22,044 nucleotides of DNA from a virus. Positions 12,670-20,152 of this stretch are shown here, one piece after another. The stretch covers positions 1-22,044 of the IMG/VR virus record IMGVR_UViG_3300007519_000090; one strand, written 5' to 3'. The notes below the pieces were generated by a model. It searched no databases and was not told the DNA's origin. It worked only from the letters and a program-made list of their open reading frames with translations. The position numbers and the translations under genes were made by a program. Each line of letters starts with the position of its first letter. The stretch's first letter is position 1.

Positions 12670-14142
12670 GTGTCTAGCGCTGTGGTTGTTGCGGGTTCGC
12701 CGACGTGGGCGACCAAGCGGTTCACTGGCAACCCTGATGGTGCGGATGTGATCGATTTCGCCCGTACGTTCATGCACGTCACTAAGGGGTTGCGTGCTGG
12801 TGAGCCGTTGGTGTTCACTGACTGGCAGCAGGATCTATTGCATTCGCTGTATGAGCGTCGCGTGGATGGGCGTCGTCGTCACCGTCGCGGGTTGCTTGGT
12901 TTGCCACGCAAGGATGGCAAGTCGTTGATCGGGTCGGCGATCGCGTTACATGGGTTGGTCGAGGGTGGTTTAGGTGCGGAGGTGTATGCGGCTGCGGGTG
13001 ACCGTCAGCAGGCTCGTATCGTGTTCGGTGAGGCACGTCTGCAGGTGATGCGCAGTTCTGCGTTGTCGGCGATCTGCAAGGTGTACCGCGATGTGATCGA
13101 GATCCCTGCGACTGGGTCGATCTTCCGTGTGTTGTCAAGTGATGCGAAGTTGCAGCAAGGACTGTCGCCGTCGACGGTGGTGTTAGATGAGTTGCATGTG
13201 CAGCCGAATGCAGATTTGTATGATGCGCTAACTTTGGGATCGGGTGCGCGTGTCGATCCGTTGACGGTTGCGATCACAACAGCAGGCTATGATCTAGAAT
13301 CACTGTGTGGCAAGATGTATCAGTATGGCAAGAGTGTCGCTGCTGGTGATGTGGTCGATGATGCTTTTTGGTTTCATTGGTGGGAAGCCGCAGCCGACTG
13401 CGCGCTGAATGACCGTGATGAGTGGTATCGGGCGAATCCGAACCTAGCGCTCGGTTTGATCGATATCGAGGACATGGAGACCGCTGCGAAGCAGACCAGT
13501 GAGAGCGCGTTTAGGCGTTACCGTTTGAACCAGTGGACTAGGTCGTTGGAGTCATGGCTTCCTGTTGGTGCGTTCGAGGCGTGTAGGTCGGCGCGTGAGG
13601 TGTCGTTCGATCTGCCGATCTATGTGGGTATTGACATGGCGTTGAAGCATGACTCGATCGCGGTGGTGGTGGCGCAGCCGCAGGATGGTGTGTTGGTTGT
13701 CCGTGCGAAGATTTGGCATCCGCAGGATGCGCCGTTGGATGTCGCTGCGGTCGAGGCACATTTGCGTTGGTTGCATCGTACTTACGAGGTGCGCGAGTTC
13801 GCTTACGATCCTGCCTATTTCCAGCGTAGCGCGGAGATCTTAGCGGATGACGGGTTGCCGATGGTGGAGTTCCCGCAGAACGCTGGGCGGATGATCCCTG
13901 CGTGTGGCAATGCGTTTGAGTTGATCGTGAACCAGCGTGTCGCACATGATGGGTCGCCGATGTTCGTGGATCAGGTGTTGTCGGCGGCGCAGCGGATGAC
14001 TGACAACGGTTGGCGGCTGTCGAAAGGGCGCAGCAAGCGCAAGATCGACGCGGCAATTGCACTAGTGATGGCGTTGGATCGTGCTACACTTGTCCTTAAA
14101 TCGGGTGATACGCCGTCGATCATAGATGTGTGGAAGGATTGA
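12670..14142 (+). CDS. Terminase large subunit
   Basis: The 490-residue protein starts at GTG 12670 behind AAGAAG. It has an N-terminal ATPase with Walker A-like LPRKDGKS (78-85) and Walker B TVVLDEL (169-175, Glu about 174). The C-terminal RNase H-like nuclease has GIDMALKHD (about 319-327) and KIDAAIALVMA (about 457-467) carrying metal-binding Asp residues. It powers DNA translocation into the prohead and cuts the concatemer. The length is typical of HK97-type phages. Confidence 0.93.
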   Translation: MSSAVVVAGSPTWATKRFTGNPDGADVIDFARTFMHVTKGLRAGEPLVFTDWQQDLLHSLYERRVDGRRRHRRGLLGLPRKDGKSLIGSAIALHGLVEGGLGAEVYAAAGDRQQARIVFGEARLQVMRSSALSAICKVYRDVIEIPATGSIFRVLSSDAKLQQGLSPSTVVLDELHVQPNADLYDALTLGSGARVDPLTVAITTAGYDLESLCGKMYQYGKSVAAGDVVDDAFWFHWWEAAADCALNDRDEWYRANPNLALGLIDIEDMETAAKQTSESAFRRYRLNQWTRSLESWLPVGAFEACRSAREVSFDLPIYVGIDMALKHDSIAVVVAQPQDGVLVVRAKIWHPQDAPLDVAAVEAHLRWLHRTYEVREFAYDPAYFQRSAEILADDGLPMVEFPQNAGRMIPACGNAFELIVNQRVAHDGSPMFVDQVLSAAQRMTDNGWRLSKGRSKRKIDAAIALVMALDRATLVLKSGDTPSIIDVWKD

Positions 14143-14147
14143 ACAGA

Positions 14148-14282
14148 ATGCGTGAGCGGTTGACGATGGCTATCGAGGTTATCGGTTTCGCGTTGATCGT
14201 GGTCGGTGTCGCGTTGATCTCTGTGCCGATCGGCGTGATGGTCGCTGGTGTTGCGTTGGTGGCGATCGGTGAGTTTGCATGA
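14148..14282 (+). CDS. 44-residue membrane protein
   Basis: A small gene between the large terminase (5-nt gap) and portal (ATGA overlap), with AAGGA upstream. After MRERLT the protein is almost entirely hydrophobic, with two likely membrane segments (about 8-25 and 27-41). No known function; position inside the packaging operon is its only clue. Confidence 0.55.
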   Translation: MRERLTMAIEVIGFALIVVGVALISVPIGVMVAGVALVAIGEFA

Positions 14283-15475
14283 GCCTGTTTAGAGAGAAGC
14301 GTGCACTGCCGTACACGATAGATCCGAATCAGATAACGGCACGACCGTATTACCCTAACTATTCTGGTGAGTTGGTCAACGAAACCAATGCATTCGCGTC
14401 GTCGGCTGTGTTGTCGTGCGTGTCGTTGATCGCCGATTCGGTGGCGACTATGCCGTTGGAGTTGACACGGGAACGCAATGGTCGTTTTGAGTCGATGCCG
14501 ACACCTAGCGTGTTGATCAAGCCGAACGCGACACAGTCGATGTTTGAGTTCGTCCATGAGGTGGTTGCGACGTTGGCGTTGCACGGTTGCGCCTACATTT
14601 ACGCACCGCGTCGCGCTGGTGAGTTGCCTGTAGAGATGCGAGCGATCCATCCGCACAGTGTGGTTGATGGTTACGATCCTGCGACTGGCGAATTATACTA
14701 CAAGATCGGGAAAGACCGCTATGAGAATGGCGATATCCGCGCCATCCATTGGTTGTTGTTGGCTGGTCAGCGTCGTGGTGTGTCACCGTTGGAAGCGCAA
14801 CGCAACACGATCGGGATGGCGTTGGCGATGGATCGTTTCTTGTCGCAGTTCTATGGTGAAGGTGCGACACCGTCGTCGGTGTTAGAGTCGGACAAACCTG
14901 TGACGCTTGAACAGGCGCAGGTATTGCGCGAAACTTGGGAAGAAGCACACAACAAACGGCGTCGTCCTGCGGTGCTGAGCAACGGGTTGAAGTGGCGTTC
15001 GATCACGACGAGCGCGTCTGACATGCAGATGATCGAGCACCGTGAGTCGGTGATCCGTGACATCGCACGCGTTTACCGTGTGCCGTTGAATCTGATCTCT
15101 GGCACTGGCGGCGATTCGCAGACCTATCAGAATGTCGAGTCGATGGGCATCAACTTCGTGCGTTTTACGTTGTTGGCGTGGATGCGTCGCGTCGAGGATG
15201 CGATCTCGGAGATGTTGCCGATCACGCAGCGTGTGCGGTTCAACGCCGACGAGTTTTTGCGTGCCGATCTGATCACACGTGTGCGTGCACAACAGATCCA
15301 GATCATGAATGGCACATTGACACCGAACGAGGCACGCGCCGATGATGACCGCGATCCGTATGCTGGTGGCGACCAATTCATCATCGGGATCGCTGGTGCG
15401 CCGATGTCATCGCTAACTGGTGGTGTCGACAGCAAATTGCCTACGCTCGGCGTAGATACGTCGCCACCCGAATGA
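14279..15475 (+). CDS. HK97-type portal protein
   Basis: The 398-residue protein carries HK97 portal hallmarks: SCVSLIADSVATMPLELTRE near the start (about 47-66), FVHEVVATLALHGCAYIY, MRAIHPHSV, GVSPLEAQRNTIGMALAMDR, and YRVPLNLISGTGGDSQTYQN (about 264-283) before the C-terminal crown helices. The portal forms the dodecameric DNA channel at one capsid vertex. Gene order terminase-portal-protease-capsid is standard. The C-terminal end is Gly/Pro-rich and probably disordered. Confidence 0.92.
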   Translation: MSLFREKRALPYTIDPNQITARPYYPNYSGELVNETNAFASSAVLSCVSLIADSVATMPLELTRERNGRFESMPTPSVLIKPNATQSMFEFVHEVVATLALHGCAYIYAPRRAGELPVEMRAIHPHSVVDGYDPATGELYYKIGKDRYENGDIRAIHWLLLAGQRRGVSPLEAQRNTIGMALAMDRFLSQFYGEGATPSSVLESDKPVTLEQAQVLRETWEEAHNKRRRPAVLSNGLKWRSITTSASDMQMIEHRESVIRDIARVYRVPLNLISGTGGDSQTYQNVESMGINFVRFTLLAWMRRVEDAISEMLPITQRVRFNADEFLRADLITRVRAQQIQIMNGTLTPNEARADDDRDPYAGGDQFIIGIAGAPMSSLTGGVDSKLPTLGVDTSPPE

Positions 15476-15487
15476 CAGGAGACTGCG

Positions 15488-16375
15488 ATGCCATATGGGA
15501 TCAGTGATCAAGAGAACGACTGTGCAGGCTGGGCGGCGGTGAAGGTACATGCGGATGGCAATTACGAGACGATCGGTTGCCATACGGTGAAACAAGATGC
15601 GATCGATCAGATGGTCGCGGTGTCGCTTGTCGATGGGATCGACCCGATCGGAGATGTCAACACAGGGATGCGTGCGATCGACGGATGCACCGATGTTGGT
15701 CTGTCGTCAGATACTGGAATGCGTGCGACGTCGACAAACGTGTACACTGTGAACAACATGGCAACCGATATAGCACCTGTCCAATGGGTAAGCGGCTTAC
15801 TAGACGAACGTCGCAGTGTCGCATACACTAATCTTGAACTGCGCGCCACCGACGACGGCAATACCTTCGTCGGCTACGCCGCGATCTTCGACTCGCCATC
15901 TGAGCCGATGCCGTTCACGGAGTACGTCAAACGCGGTGCGTTTGCAAAGACCTTGAATGATGGCGCGGATGTACGGCTGTTGATCGACCATGAAGGTGTG
16001 CCGCTGGCACGCACACGGTCAGGCACGTTGGTTCTTGAGGAAGACGATCGTGGGTTGCGTGTCGAAGCCGCATTAGATCCGTCGAACCCCGATGCGCAGC
16101 GTGTCATCTCGGCGATGCGACGCGGCGACTTGTCGCAGATGTCGTTCGCGTTTCGCACGATCAAAGATTCTTGGAACAATGACGGCAGTGTTCGCGAGTT
16201 GCGCGAGGTGCAGTTGTTTGATGTCAGCGTGGTGACCTATCCAGCCTACGAGGACACGGTAGCCGAACTGCGTCGCGCGCAGGCTGTTGATGTTGTCGAT
16301 GTCGTTGTACCGTTCAAGTCGTTGCTTTTGCGCACGAACCAGTTGGCGCTTGCACGCTACGCACGCCAACGTTAA
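15488..16375 (+). CDS. Capsid maturation protease (S78-like) with N-terminal extra domain
   Basis: The 295-residue protein starts behind ACAGGAGACTGCG. The protease domain begins near residue 105 (RRSVAYTNLELRATDDGNTF) and has FVGYAAIFDSPSEPMPFTEY, LLIDHEGVPLART with catalytic His about 168, and MRRGDLSQMSFAFR with catalytic Ser about 220. It cleaves the capsid scaffold/delta domain during prohead maturation. The N-terminal 90 residues are not part of S78: DCAGWAAVKVHADGNYETIG, then CHTVKQDAIDQMVAV looks like a small separate domain with two Cys. An in-frame ATG at 15758 would give a protease of about 205 residues, the usual family size. Confidence 0.85.
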   Translation: MPYGISDQENDCAGWAAVKVHADGNYETIGCHTVKQDAIDQMVAVSLVDGIDPIGDVNTGMRAIDGCTDVGLSSDTGMRATSTNVYTVNNMATDIAPVQWVSGLLDERRSVAYTNLELRATDDGNTFVGYAAIFDSPSEPMPFTEYVKRGAFAKTLNDGADVRLLIDHEGVPLARTRSGTLVLEEDDRGLRVEAALDPSNPDAQRVISAMRRGDLSQMSFAFRTIKDSWNNDGSVRELREVQLFDVSVVTYPAYEDTVAELRRAQAVDVVDVVVPFKSLLLRTNQLALARYARQR

Positions 16376-16407
16376 CCACCTATTGCAGCGGCACGCCGCA
16401 CACGGTC

Positions 16408-16416
16408 TGCTATGGT
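16408..16416 (+). promoter_or_regulatory. Possible extended -10 (TGC-TATGGT) before capsid gene
   Basis: In the 137-bp gap before the capsid gene, TATGGT (16411-16416) is preceded by TGC. The nearest -35-like TTGCAG (16383) is 22 bp away, too far, so only the extended -10 is supported. It would give the capsid gene its own strong transcript with a leader of about 90 nt. Nothing else was seen in this gap. Confidence 0.35.
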
Positions 16417-16512
16417 TTATTCACTGACAGCCGAACACCAGCCGACCATATAGGTCACTGGGGGAAGTTCACTCGCGGGATAACAACAACAACGAGTCAA
16501 GGAGTCCACCAA

Positions 16513-17808
16513 ATGAGGAAATACACCGACCAACTCAGCGAGAAGCGCGATGCCGCGCTTGCCCATGCTGAGCAGATCACACAGATTGCGATCACTGAGG
16601 AACGCGATTTGACGAAAGATGAAGACACAGCCGTTGCGACGGTACTTGATGAAGTGCGTGAGTTGGATGAGCAGATCACACGCCACGCTGAACTTGAAGC
16701 ACGTGCAGCAGCCGCTGTTGAAGTGCGCAAAGAGAAGCATGTCGATGTCGCTACAGTGGTCAAATCTGAACCGCGTACCTACACCCGCCAGTCTAGCAAC
16801 AATTTCCTAGCCGACGCGTACGCTTCGCAGTTCCAAGCCGATGCTGACGCATCGCAGCGCATCACGCGCCACATGACTGAGGAACGGATCGAACGTCGTG
16901 CAGTAGGCACAGGTGCTTTCGCGGGTCTTGTAGTTCCGCAGTACCTCACCGATCTCGCCGCGCCTTTGGCTCGTGCTGGTCGCCCATACGCTGACATCAT
17001 GCGCAAGCATCCGCTTCCAGATTCAGGGATGACTTTGAACATCAGCAAGGTCACGACTGGTTCAAGCACCGCAGCACAGAGCGAGAACGCTGGCGTGTCT
17101 GAAACCAACATGGATGACACGCTGTTGACACTGAATGTGTTTACCGTTGCAGGTCAGCAAACAGTGTCGCGTCAAGCGATCGATCGTGGCACTGGCATCG
17201 ACCAGATCGTCATGGAAGATCTGGTGCGCTCATATCACACCACACTCGACGCCGCTACGGTCGCCGATCTCACTTCTGTTGCGGGGATCACCGTGTCTTA
17301 CACCGACGCAAACCCAACTGTTGCCGAGATGTACCCGAAAGTTGCAGACGCAGTGCAGCAAATACAAACTGCTTACTTCGGCAACCCCGATTACATCCTG
17401 ATGCATCCACGTCGTCTAGCGTTTCTCTTGGCGGCAGTAGATGGACAGAGCCGACCACTTGCAGTGCCAACACCATACGCGATGAACGCAGTCGCGACAG
17501 GCAACGGCAGCGCGATCTACGGCAACAGCGGGTATCAGATGATGGGCTTGCCAATTATCACTGACGCGAATGTTCTTACGAACACAGGCGTAGGCACGAA
17601 TCAAGACACCATCTACATCGGCGTTTCTTCAGAAGCGCACTTGTGGGAAGCAGCCAATTCGCCGCTGATGTTACGATTCGACCAGACATCTGCAGCGTCG
17701 TTGGGTATTCTAGTGGTCGTGTTCGGGTACAACACCTACACACACAACCGCTATCCGAACGCGTTCGCCAAGATCACTGGCACAGGTTTGGTGGCGCCAG
17801 CCTTCTAA
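16513..17808 (+). CDS. Major capsid protein, HK97 fold
   Basis: The 431-residue protein starts behind CAAGGAGTCCACCAA. Residues 1 to about 80 are a charged coiled-coil delta/scaffold domain (KRDAALAHAEQITQ, AVATVLDEVRELDEQITRHA). The mature part follows: GAFAGLVVPQYLTDLAAPLA (N-arm/E-loop side), a core with TLNISKVTTGSS, YFGNPDYILMHPRRLAFL (P-domain helix), GLPIITDANV, and a C-terminus with LGILVVVFGYNTYTHNRYP. The capsid protease gene lies directly upstream and should cleave the delta domain. A hairpin terminator follows. Confidence 0.92.
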   Translation: MRKYTDQLSEKRDAALAHAEQITQIAITEERDLTKDEDTAVATVLDEVRELDEQITRHAELEARAAAAVEVRKEKHVDVATVVKSEPRTYTRQSSNNFLADAYASQFQADADASQRITRHMTEERIERRAVGTGAFAGLVVPQYLTDLAAPLARAGRPYADIMRKHPLPDSGMTLNISKVTTGSSTAAQSENAGVSETNMDDTLLTLNVFTVAGQQTVSRQAIDRGTGIDQIVMEDLVRSYHTTLDAATVADLTSVAGITVSYTDANPTVAEMYPKVADAVQQIQTAYFGNPDYILMHPRRLAFLLAAVDGQSRPLAVPTPYAMNAVATGNGSAIYGNSGYQMMGLPIITDANVLTNTGVGTNQDTIYIGVSSEAHLWEAANSPLMLRFDQTSAASLGILVVVFGYNTYTHNRYPNAFAKITGTGLVAPAF

Positions 17809-17831
17809 TCCTGACTAGATGACGGGATCGA

Positions 17832-17856
17832 CGTCGCCAGTGTCAGGCTGGCGACG
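17832..17856 (+). terminator. Hairpin after capsid gene
   Basis: CGTCGCCAG (17832-17840) pairs perfectly with CTGGCGACG (17848-17856) across a 7-nt loop. There is no T-run. It may be a partial terminator that lets less transcript into the connector and tail genes. Confidence 0.6.
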
Positions 17857-17882
17857 CCGACCACCAATTGAAAGAAGCGCGC

Positions 17883-18086
17883 ATGAATCCAAACATTGAG
17901 AGCCTACTGAGAGAACGCGCAGGATACGAACGGCGTGGTCTTGTTGAACGTGTTAAAGCCGTCGACGCCGAACTGCGCGAACTCGACTTCGATCACAAAT
18001 ACATGACTAGGCAAGATGAAACGGCAGCAGTTCAGCCACCTGCAGAACGCGCTACACGCGTCAAACCACAAAAACGCAGGCAGTAG
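17883..18086 (+). CDS. Small charged protein after capsid gene
   Basis: A 67-residue protein from ATG 17883 (MNPNIESLLRERAGYERRGL) with GAAAGAAG upstream; a TTG start 15 nt earlier is less likely. The first half is helical, rich in Arg and Glu (AVDAELRELDFDH); the tail is basic (KPQKRRQ). Similar short proteins of unknown role sit between capsid and connector genes in many actinophages. The stop TAG overlaps the GTG of the connector gene. Confidence 0.6.
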   Translation: MNPNIESLLRERAGYERRGLVERVKAVDAELRELDFDHKYMTRQDETAAVQPPAERATRVKPQKRRQ

Positions 18087-18691
18087 TGGCGATCGTCAAC
18101 GGCTACTGCACATTGGCGCAAGCCAAAGCCGCGCTGCGGATCGCAGACAGCACAGACGACACGCTGCTTGAAAACGCGATCACAAGTGCATCACGGCGCA
18201 TTGATGGTTATTGTGGTCGGTTCTTCTATCAAACCGCGTCATCTGTGGTGGCGATGAACCCGTATAGCCTTTATCTACTCACGTTCCCTGCTGACGTTTC
18301 TAGTGGCACGGGGTTGGTTATCAAAACTGACACCGCTGGAGATGGCACATACGCTACGACATTGGTGTTGAACACTGATTACATACTCACGCCGACTGAT
18401 GCGGCGTTGCAGTCGCGACCTTACCGCAATGCGTATATCGTCGGCAGCGAGACGTTTCCGTTGCCTGTGTTGCAGGCTGTGCCGCCGATACAAGTAACCG
18501 CGCTGTGGGGATGGGCGGCAGTGCCTGCCGACGTCGAACAGGCTTGTGTGCTATTGTCGATCCGTCAATTTGCACGTCTGAACGCCGCACTCGGTGTGGT
18601 CGGTTTCGCAGATATGGCGATAACGGTTCGCGCTGTCGATCCAGATGTGCGTGATCTGTTGTCACCTTATGTCGAGTTTGGTGTTGCCTGA
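18086..18691 (+). CDS. Head-tail connector (gp6-like adaptor)
   Basis: The 201-residue protein starts at GTG 18086, overlapping the previous stop by one base. The N-terminus LAQAKAALRIADSTDDTLLE, then NAITSASRRIDGYCGRFF is the helical pattern of HK97 gp6-like head-tail adaptors that bind below the portal. The middle is beta-rich (VIKTDTAGDGTY, DYILTPTDA) and ends with VTALWGWAAVPADVEQACVL. The next gene overlaps by TGATG. The adaptor call is strong from sequence and order. Confidence 0.75.
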   Translation: MAIVNGYCTLAQAKAALRIADSTDDTLLENAITSASRRIDGYCGRFFYQTASSVVAMNPYSLYLLTFPADVSSGTGLVIKTDTAGDGTYATTLVLNTDYILTPTDAALQSRPYRNAYIVGSETFPLPVLQAVPPIQVTALWGWAAVPADVEQACVLLSIRQFARLNAALGVVGFADMAITVRAVDPDVRDLLSPYVEFGVA

Positions 18692-19098
18692 TGGCGGCTA
18701 CAGTCGGCGCGATCGCCGCAGGTTTGAAAACTGCGTTGTCGACCGTATCGGGTTTGCGTACTTTCGCATCACAACCCGACTCATTACAGCCGCCAGTTGG
18801 CTACCCTGTTCTGAACTCGATTAGTTACCACCGTGCGATGGGTGGTGGCAATGTCACCACAGAGTGGTCGATCGTTGTGATCGTTGGCAGGTACACCGAT
18901 GATCGGGCATTCGCCGATTTGGACAATTACCTGTCTTATAGTGGCAGCAAGTCTATCCGCGCAGCAGTCGAAGCAGATCCAACGCTTGGTGGTATCGTTA
19001 GCACGCTACTGCTGCCGACTGGTGCACGTATCCAACCAGAGACCCAAGCAGACGCCGAGTTTCTTGCGGTGCGCTTTGAGTGCACGGTACACGGTTGA
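18691..19098 (+). CDS. Tail terminator / tail completion protein
   Basis: A 135-residue protein with VGAIAAGLKTALSTVSGLRT at the start, PPVGYPVLNSISYHRAMGGG, then TEWSIVVIVGRYTDDRAFAD and ADAEFLAVRFECTVHG at the end. This alpha-beta plan (helix, beta sheet with W-x-I-x-V, helix, final strand) fits tail terminator proteins that cap the tail tube and join it to the head. Position between connector and major tail protein agrees. A separate stopper gene is not evident. Confidence 0.65.
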   Translation: MAATVGAIAAGLKTALSTVSGLRTFASQPDSLQPPVGYPVLNSISYHRAMGGGNVTTEWSIVVIVGRYTDDRAFADLDNYLSYSGSKSIRAAVEADPTLGGIVSTLLLPTGARIQPETQADAEFLAVRFECTVHG

Positions 19099-19121
19099 AC
19101 GACCCGAACATGCGGAAGGTG

Positions 19122-19127
19122 TAGGCT
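19122..19127 (+). promoter_or_regulatory. Possible -10 (TAGGCT), leaderless spacing
   Basis: TAGGCT lies 6 nt ahead of ATG 19134, and the gene has no Shine-Dalgarno at a usable distance. TTGAAC (19095) is 21 bp upstream of the box, longer than usual. Confidence 0.3.
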
Positions 19128-19133
19128 AAAAAC

Positions 19134-19301
19134 ATGACGACTTACAAAGTGACAAGTGACCGATTAGCGGATCACAAACTCGGCGACATCGTCACCGATG
19201 ACGCGCTTGCCAATGTGAACATCGACGCGTTGATCGAAGGCGGACACATCAAACCGCAGGCAAGTATAAAACCAGTAGACAAACTAGATAACAAGGAGTA
19301 G
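19134..19301 (+). CDS. 55-residue hypothetical protein
   Basis: A small protein, MTTYKVTSDRLADHKLGDIV, followed by ALIEGGHIKPQ and a Lys-rich end. The short Lys/Asp pattern is like small actinophage proteins preceding the tail tube gene. The stop lies 6 nt before the tail protein start, and the AAGGAG used by the next gene is within its last codons. Function unknown. Confidence 0.55.
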   Translation: MTTYKVTSDRLADHKLGDIVTDDALANVNIDALIEGGHIKPQASIKPVDKLDNKE

Positions 19302-19307
19302 AGAACA

Positions 19308-19715
19308 ATGGCTATATTCGTACTAACAGACGCCGTGATCACCGTGAATGCGGTGGAACTAAGTAACAGGTCGAACAAGGTGGAACTCAATTTCGAGATC
19401 GACAGTGTCGAAGTCACCGCGATGGGTGCTGTCGGTCATGTGTTCGCTGGTGGTTTGCAGAACAATTCGTGCGCGGTCGATCTCTTCCAAGATTTCGCTA
19501 CGTCGAACGTTGAAGCAACCATCTACCCGTTGGTCGGTACGACTACCAGTGTCACGGTGAAAGCCACATCAGCCGCCACATCAGCGACTAATCCGCTTTA
19601 CACTTTGAGCGGTACGTTTTTGGCGGCTCACACGCCCGTATCAGGCTCGACTGGTGACGTTGCGATGACGTCGCTATCGTTCACTGGCGGCACACTTGTG
19701 AAAACGACTGCATAA
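19308..19715 (+). CDS. Major tail protein
   Basis: A 135-residue protein starting behind AAGGAGTAGAGAACA. Beta-rich with the tail-tube pattern: VNAVELSNRSNKVELNFEID, then SVEVTAMG, a Gly turn (FAGGLQNNSCAVDLFQDF), VEATIYPLVGTTTSVTVKA, and a final TLSGTFLAAHTPV...GDVAMTSLSFTGGTL. It forms the hexameric tube of the siphovirus tail. It is short but complete, followed directly by the chaperone genes, which is diagnostic order. Confidence 0.85.
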   Translation: MAIFVLTDAVITVNAVELSNRSNKVELNFEIDSVEVTAMGAVGHVFAGGLQNNSCAVDLFQDFATSNVEATIYPLVGTTTSVTVKATSAATSATNPLYTLSGTFLAAHTPVSGSTGDVAMTSLSFTGGTLVKTTA

Positions 19716-19721
19716 ACTGAC

Positions 19722-20015
19722 ATGAAGATCGACCTGACAGTAAAGATGGAAGACGGCGAAAGTGTCGATGTCACGGCACGGTTCGCAGATTTCGTTGCAT
19801 TCGAGCGCACTTGGAATCGCTCTGTCGTGAAACTGGAATCCGATATGCGGCTTACTGACATCGCGTGGCTTGCCTATCACGCGTTGAAACGGACACGCAA
19901 AACCAGCCTACCGTTCGACCCTGAGTGGATCGGGCTGGTTGAGGAAGTTTCGGTGCGCGAGGATGAGTCGCCAGTAGGTGATGATTTTTTGGAGAAGACA
20001 GCGCCCACTGGATGA
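19722..20015 (+). CDS. Tail assembly chaperone, short (0-frame) product
   Basis: A 97-residue protein starting 6 nt after the tail tube stop. It has an N-terminal sheet (MKIDLTVKMEDGESVDVTAR), then helical FADFVAFERTWNRSVVKLES, and MRLTDIAWLAYHALKR. This matches gpG-type chaperones that bind the tape measure protein during tail assembly. The zero-frame ends in DDFLEKTAPTG. A slippery site lies eight codons before the stop. Confidence 0.8.
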   Translation: MKIDLTVKMEDGESVDVTARFADFVAFERTWNRSVVKLESDMRLTDIAWLAYHALKRTRKTSLPFDPEWIGLVEEVSVREDESPVGDDFLEKTAPTG

Positions 20016-20149
20016 TCGCTGCTGTTGCGGCTGAAATGCACATCGCGCCAAGCGTGTTACTGGCAGAATCTGATGAAATGTTGGATGCTATAATCGGGTA
20101 TGTACAGTGGCGTAGCAAACGAGCAGAAAACGCGACACGAAAGCGGTAG
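19722..20149 (+). CDS. Tail assembly chaperone, frameshifted long product
   Basis: After the -1 slip at 19985-19991 translation continues as GEDSAHWMIAAVAAEMHIAP and ends at TAG 20147-20149, giving a fused product of about 142 residues (90 from zero frame, 52 from -1). The downstream part also exists as an ORF from ATG 20012 (45 residues, ATGA overlap). Its helix-rich HIAPSVLLAESDEMLDAIIG is the typical second chaperone domain. Gene position directly before the gp10-like and tape measure genes fits the gpG/gpGT system of lambda-like phages. Confidence 0.75.
19985..19991 (+). promoter_or_regulatory. -1 programmed frameshift site, T TTT TTG
   Basis: The zero frame reads GAT GAT TTT TTG, giving the canonical heptamer X XXY YYZ with T TTT TTG. 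Slipping back one base puts the ribosome in the frame of the overlapping downstream gene without a stop in between. No obvious strong pseudoknot was searched for. Confidence 0.8.
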
Positions 20150-20152
20150 CCG

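Noticed and set aside
20086-20102. TGC-TATAAT box 5 nt before an ATG
   Set aside because: It looks like a perfect -10 with leaderless spacing, but the ATG opens only an 18-codon frame and the box lies inside the tail chaperone coding sequence.
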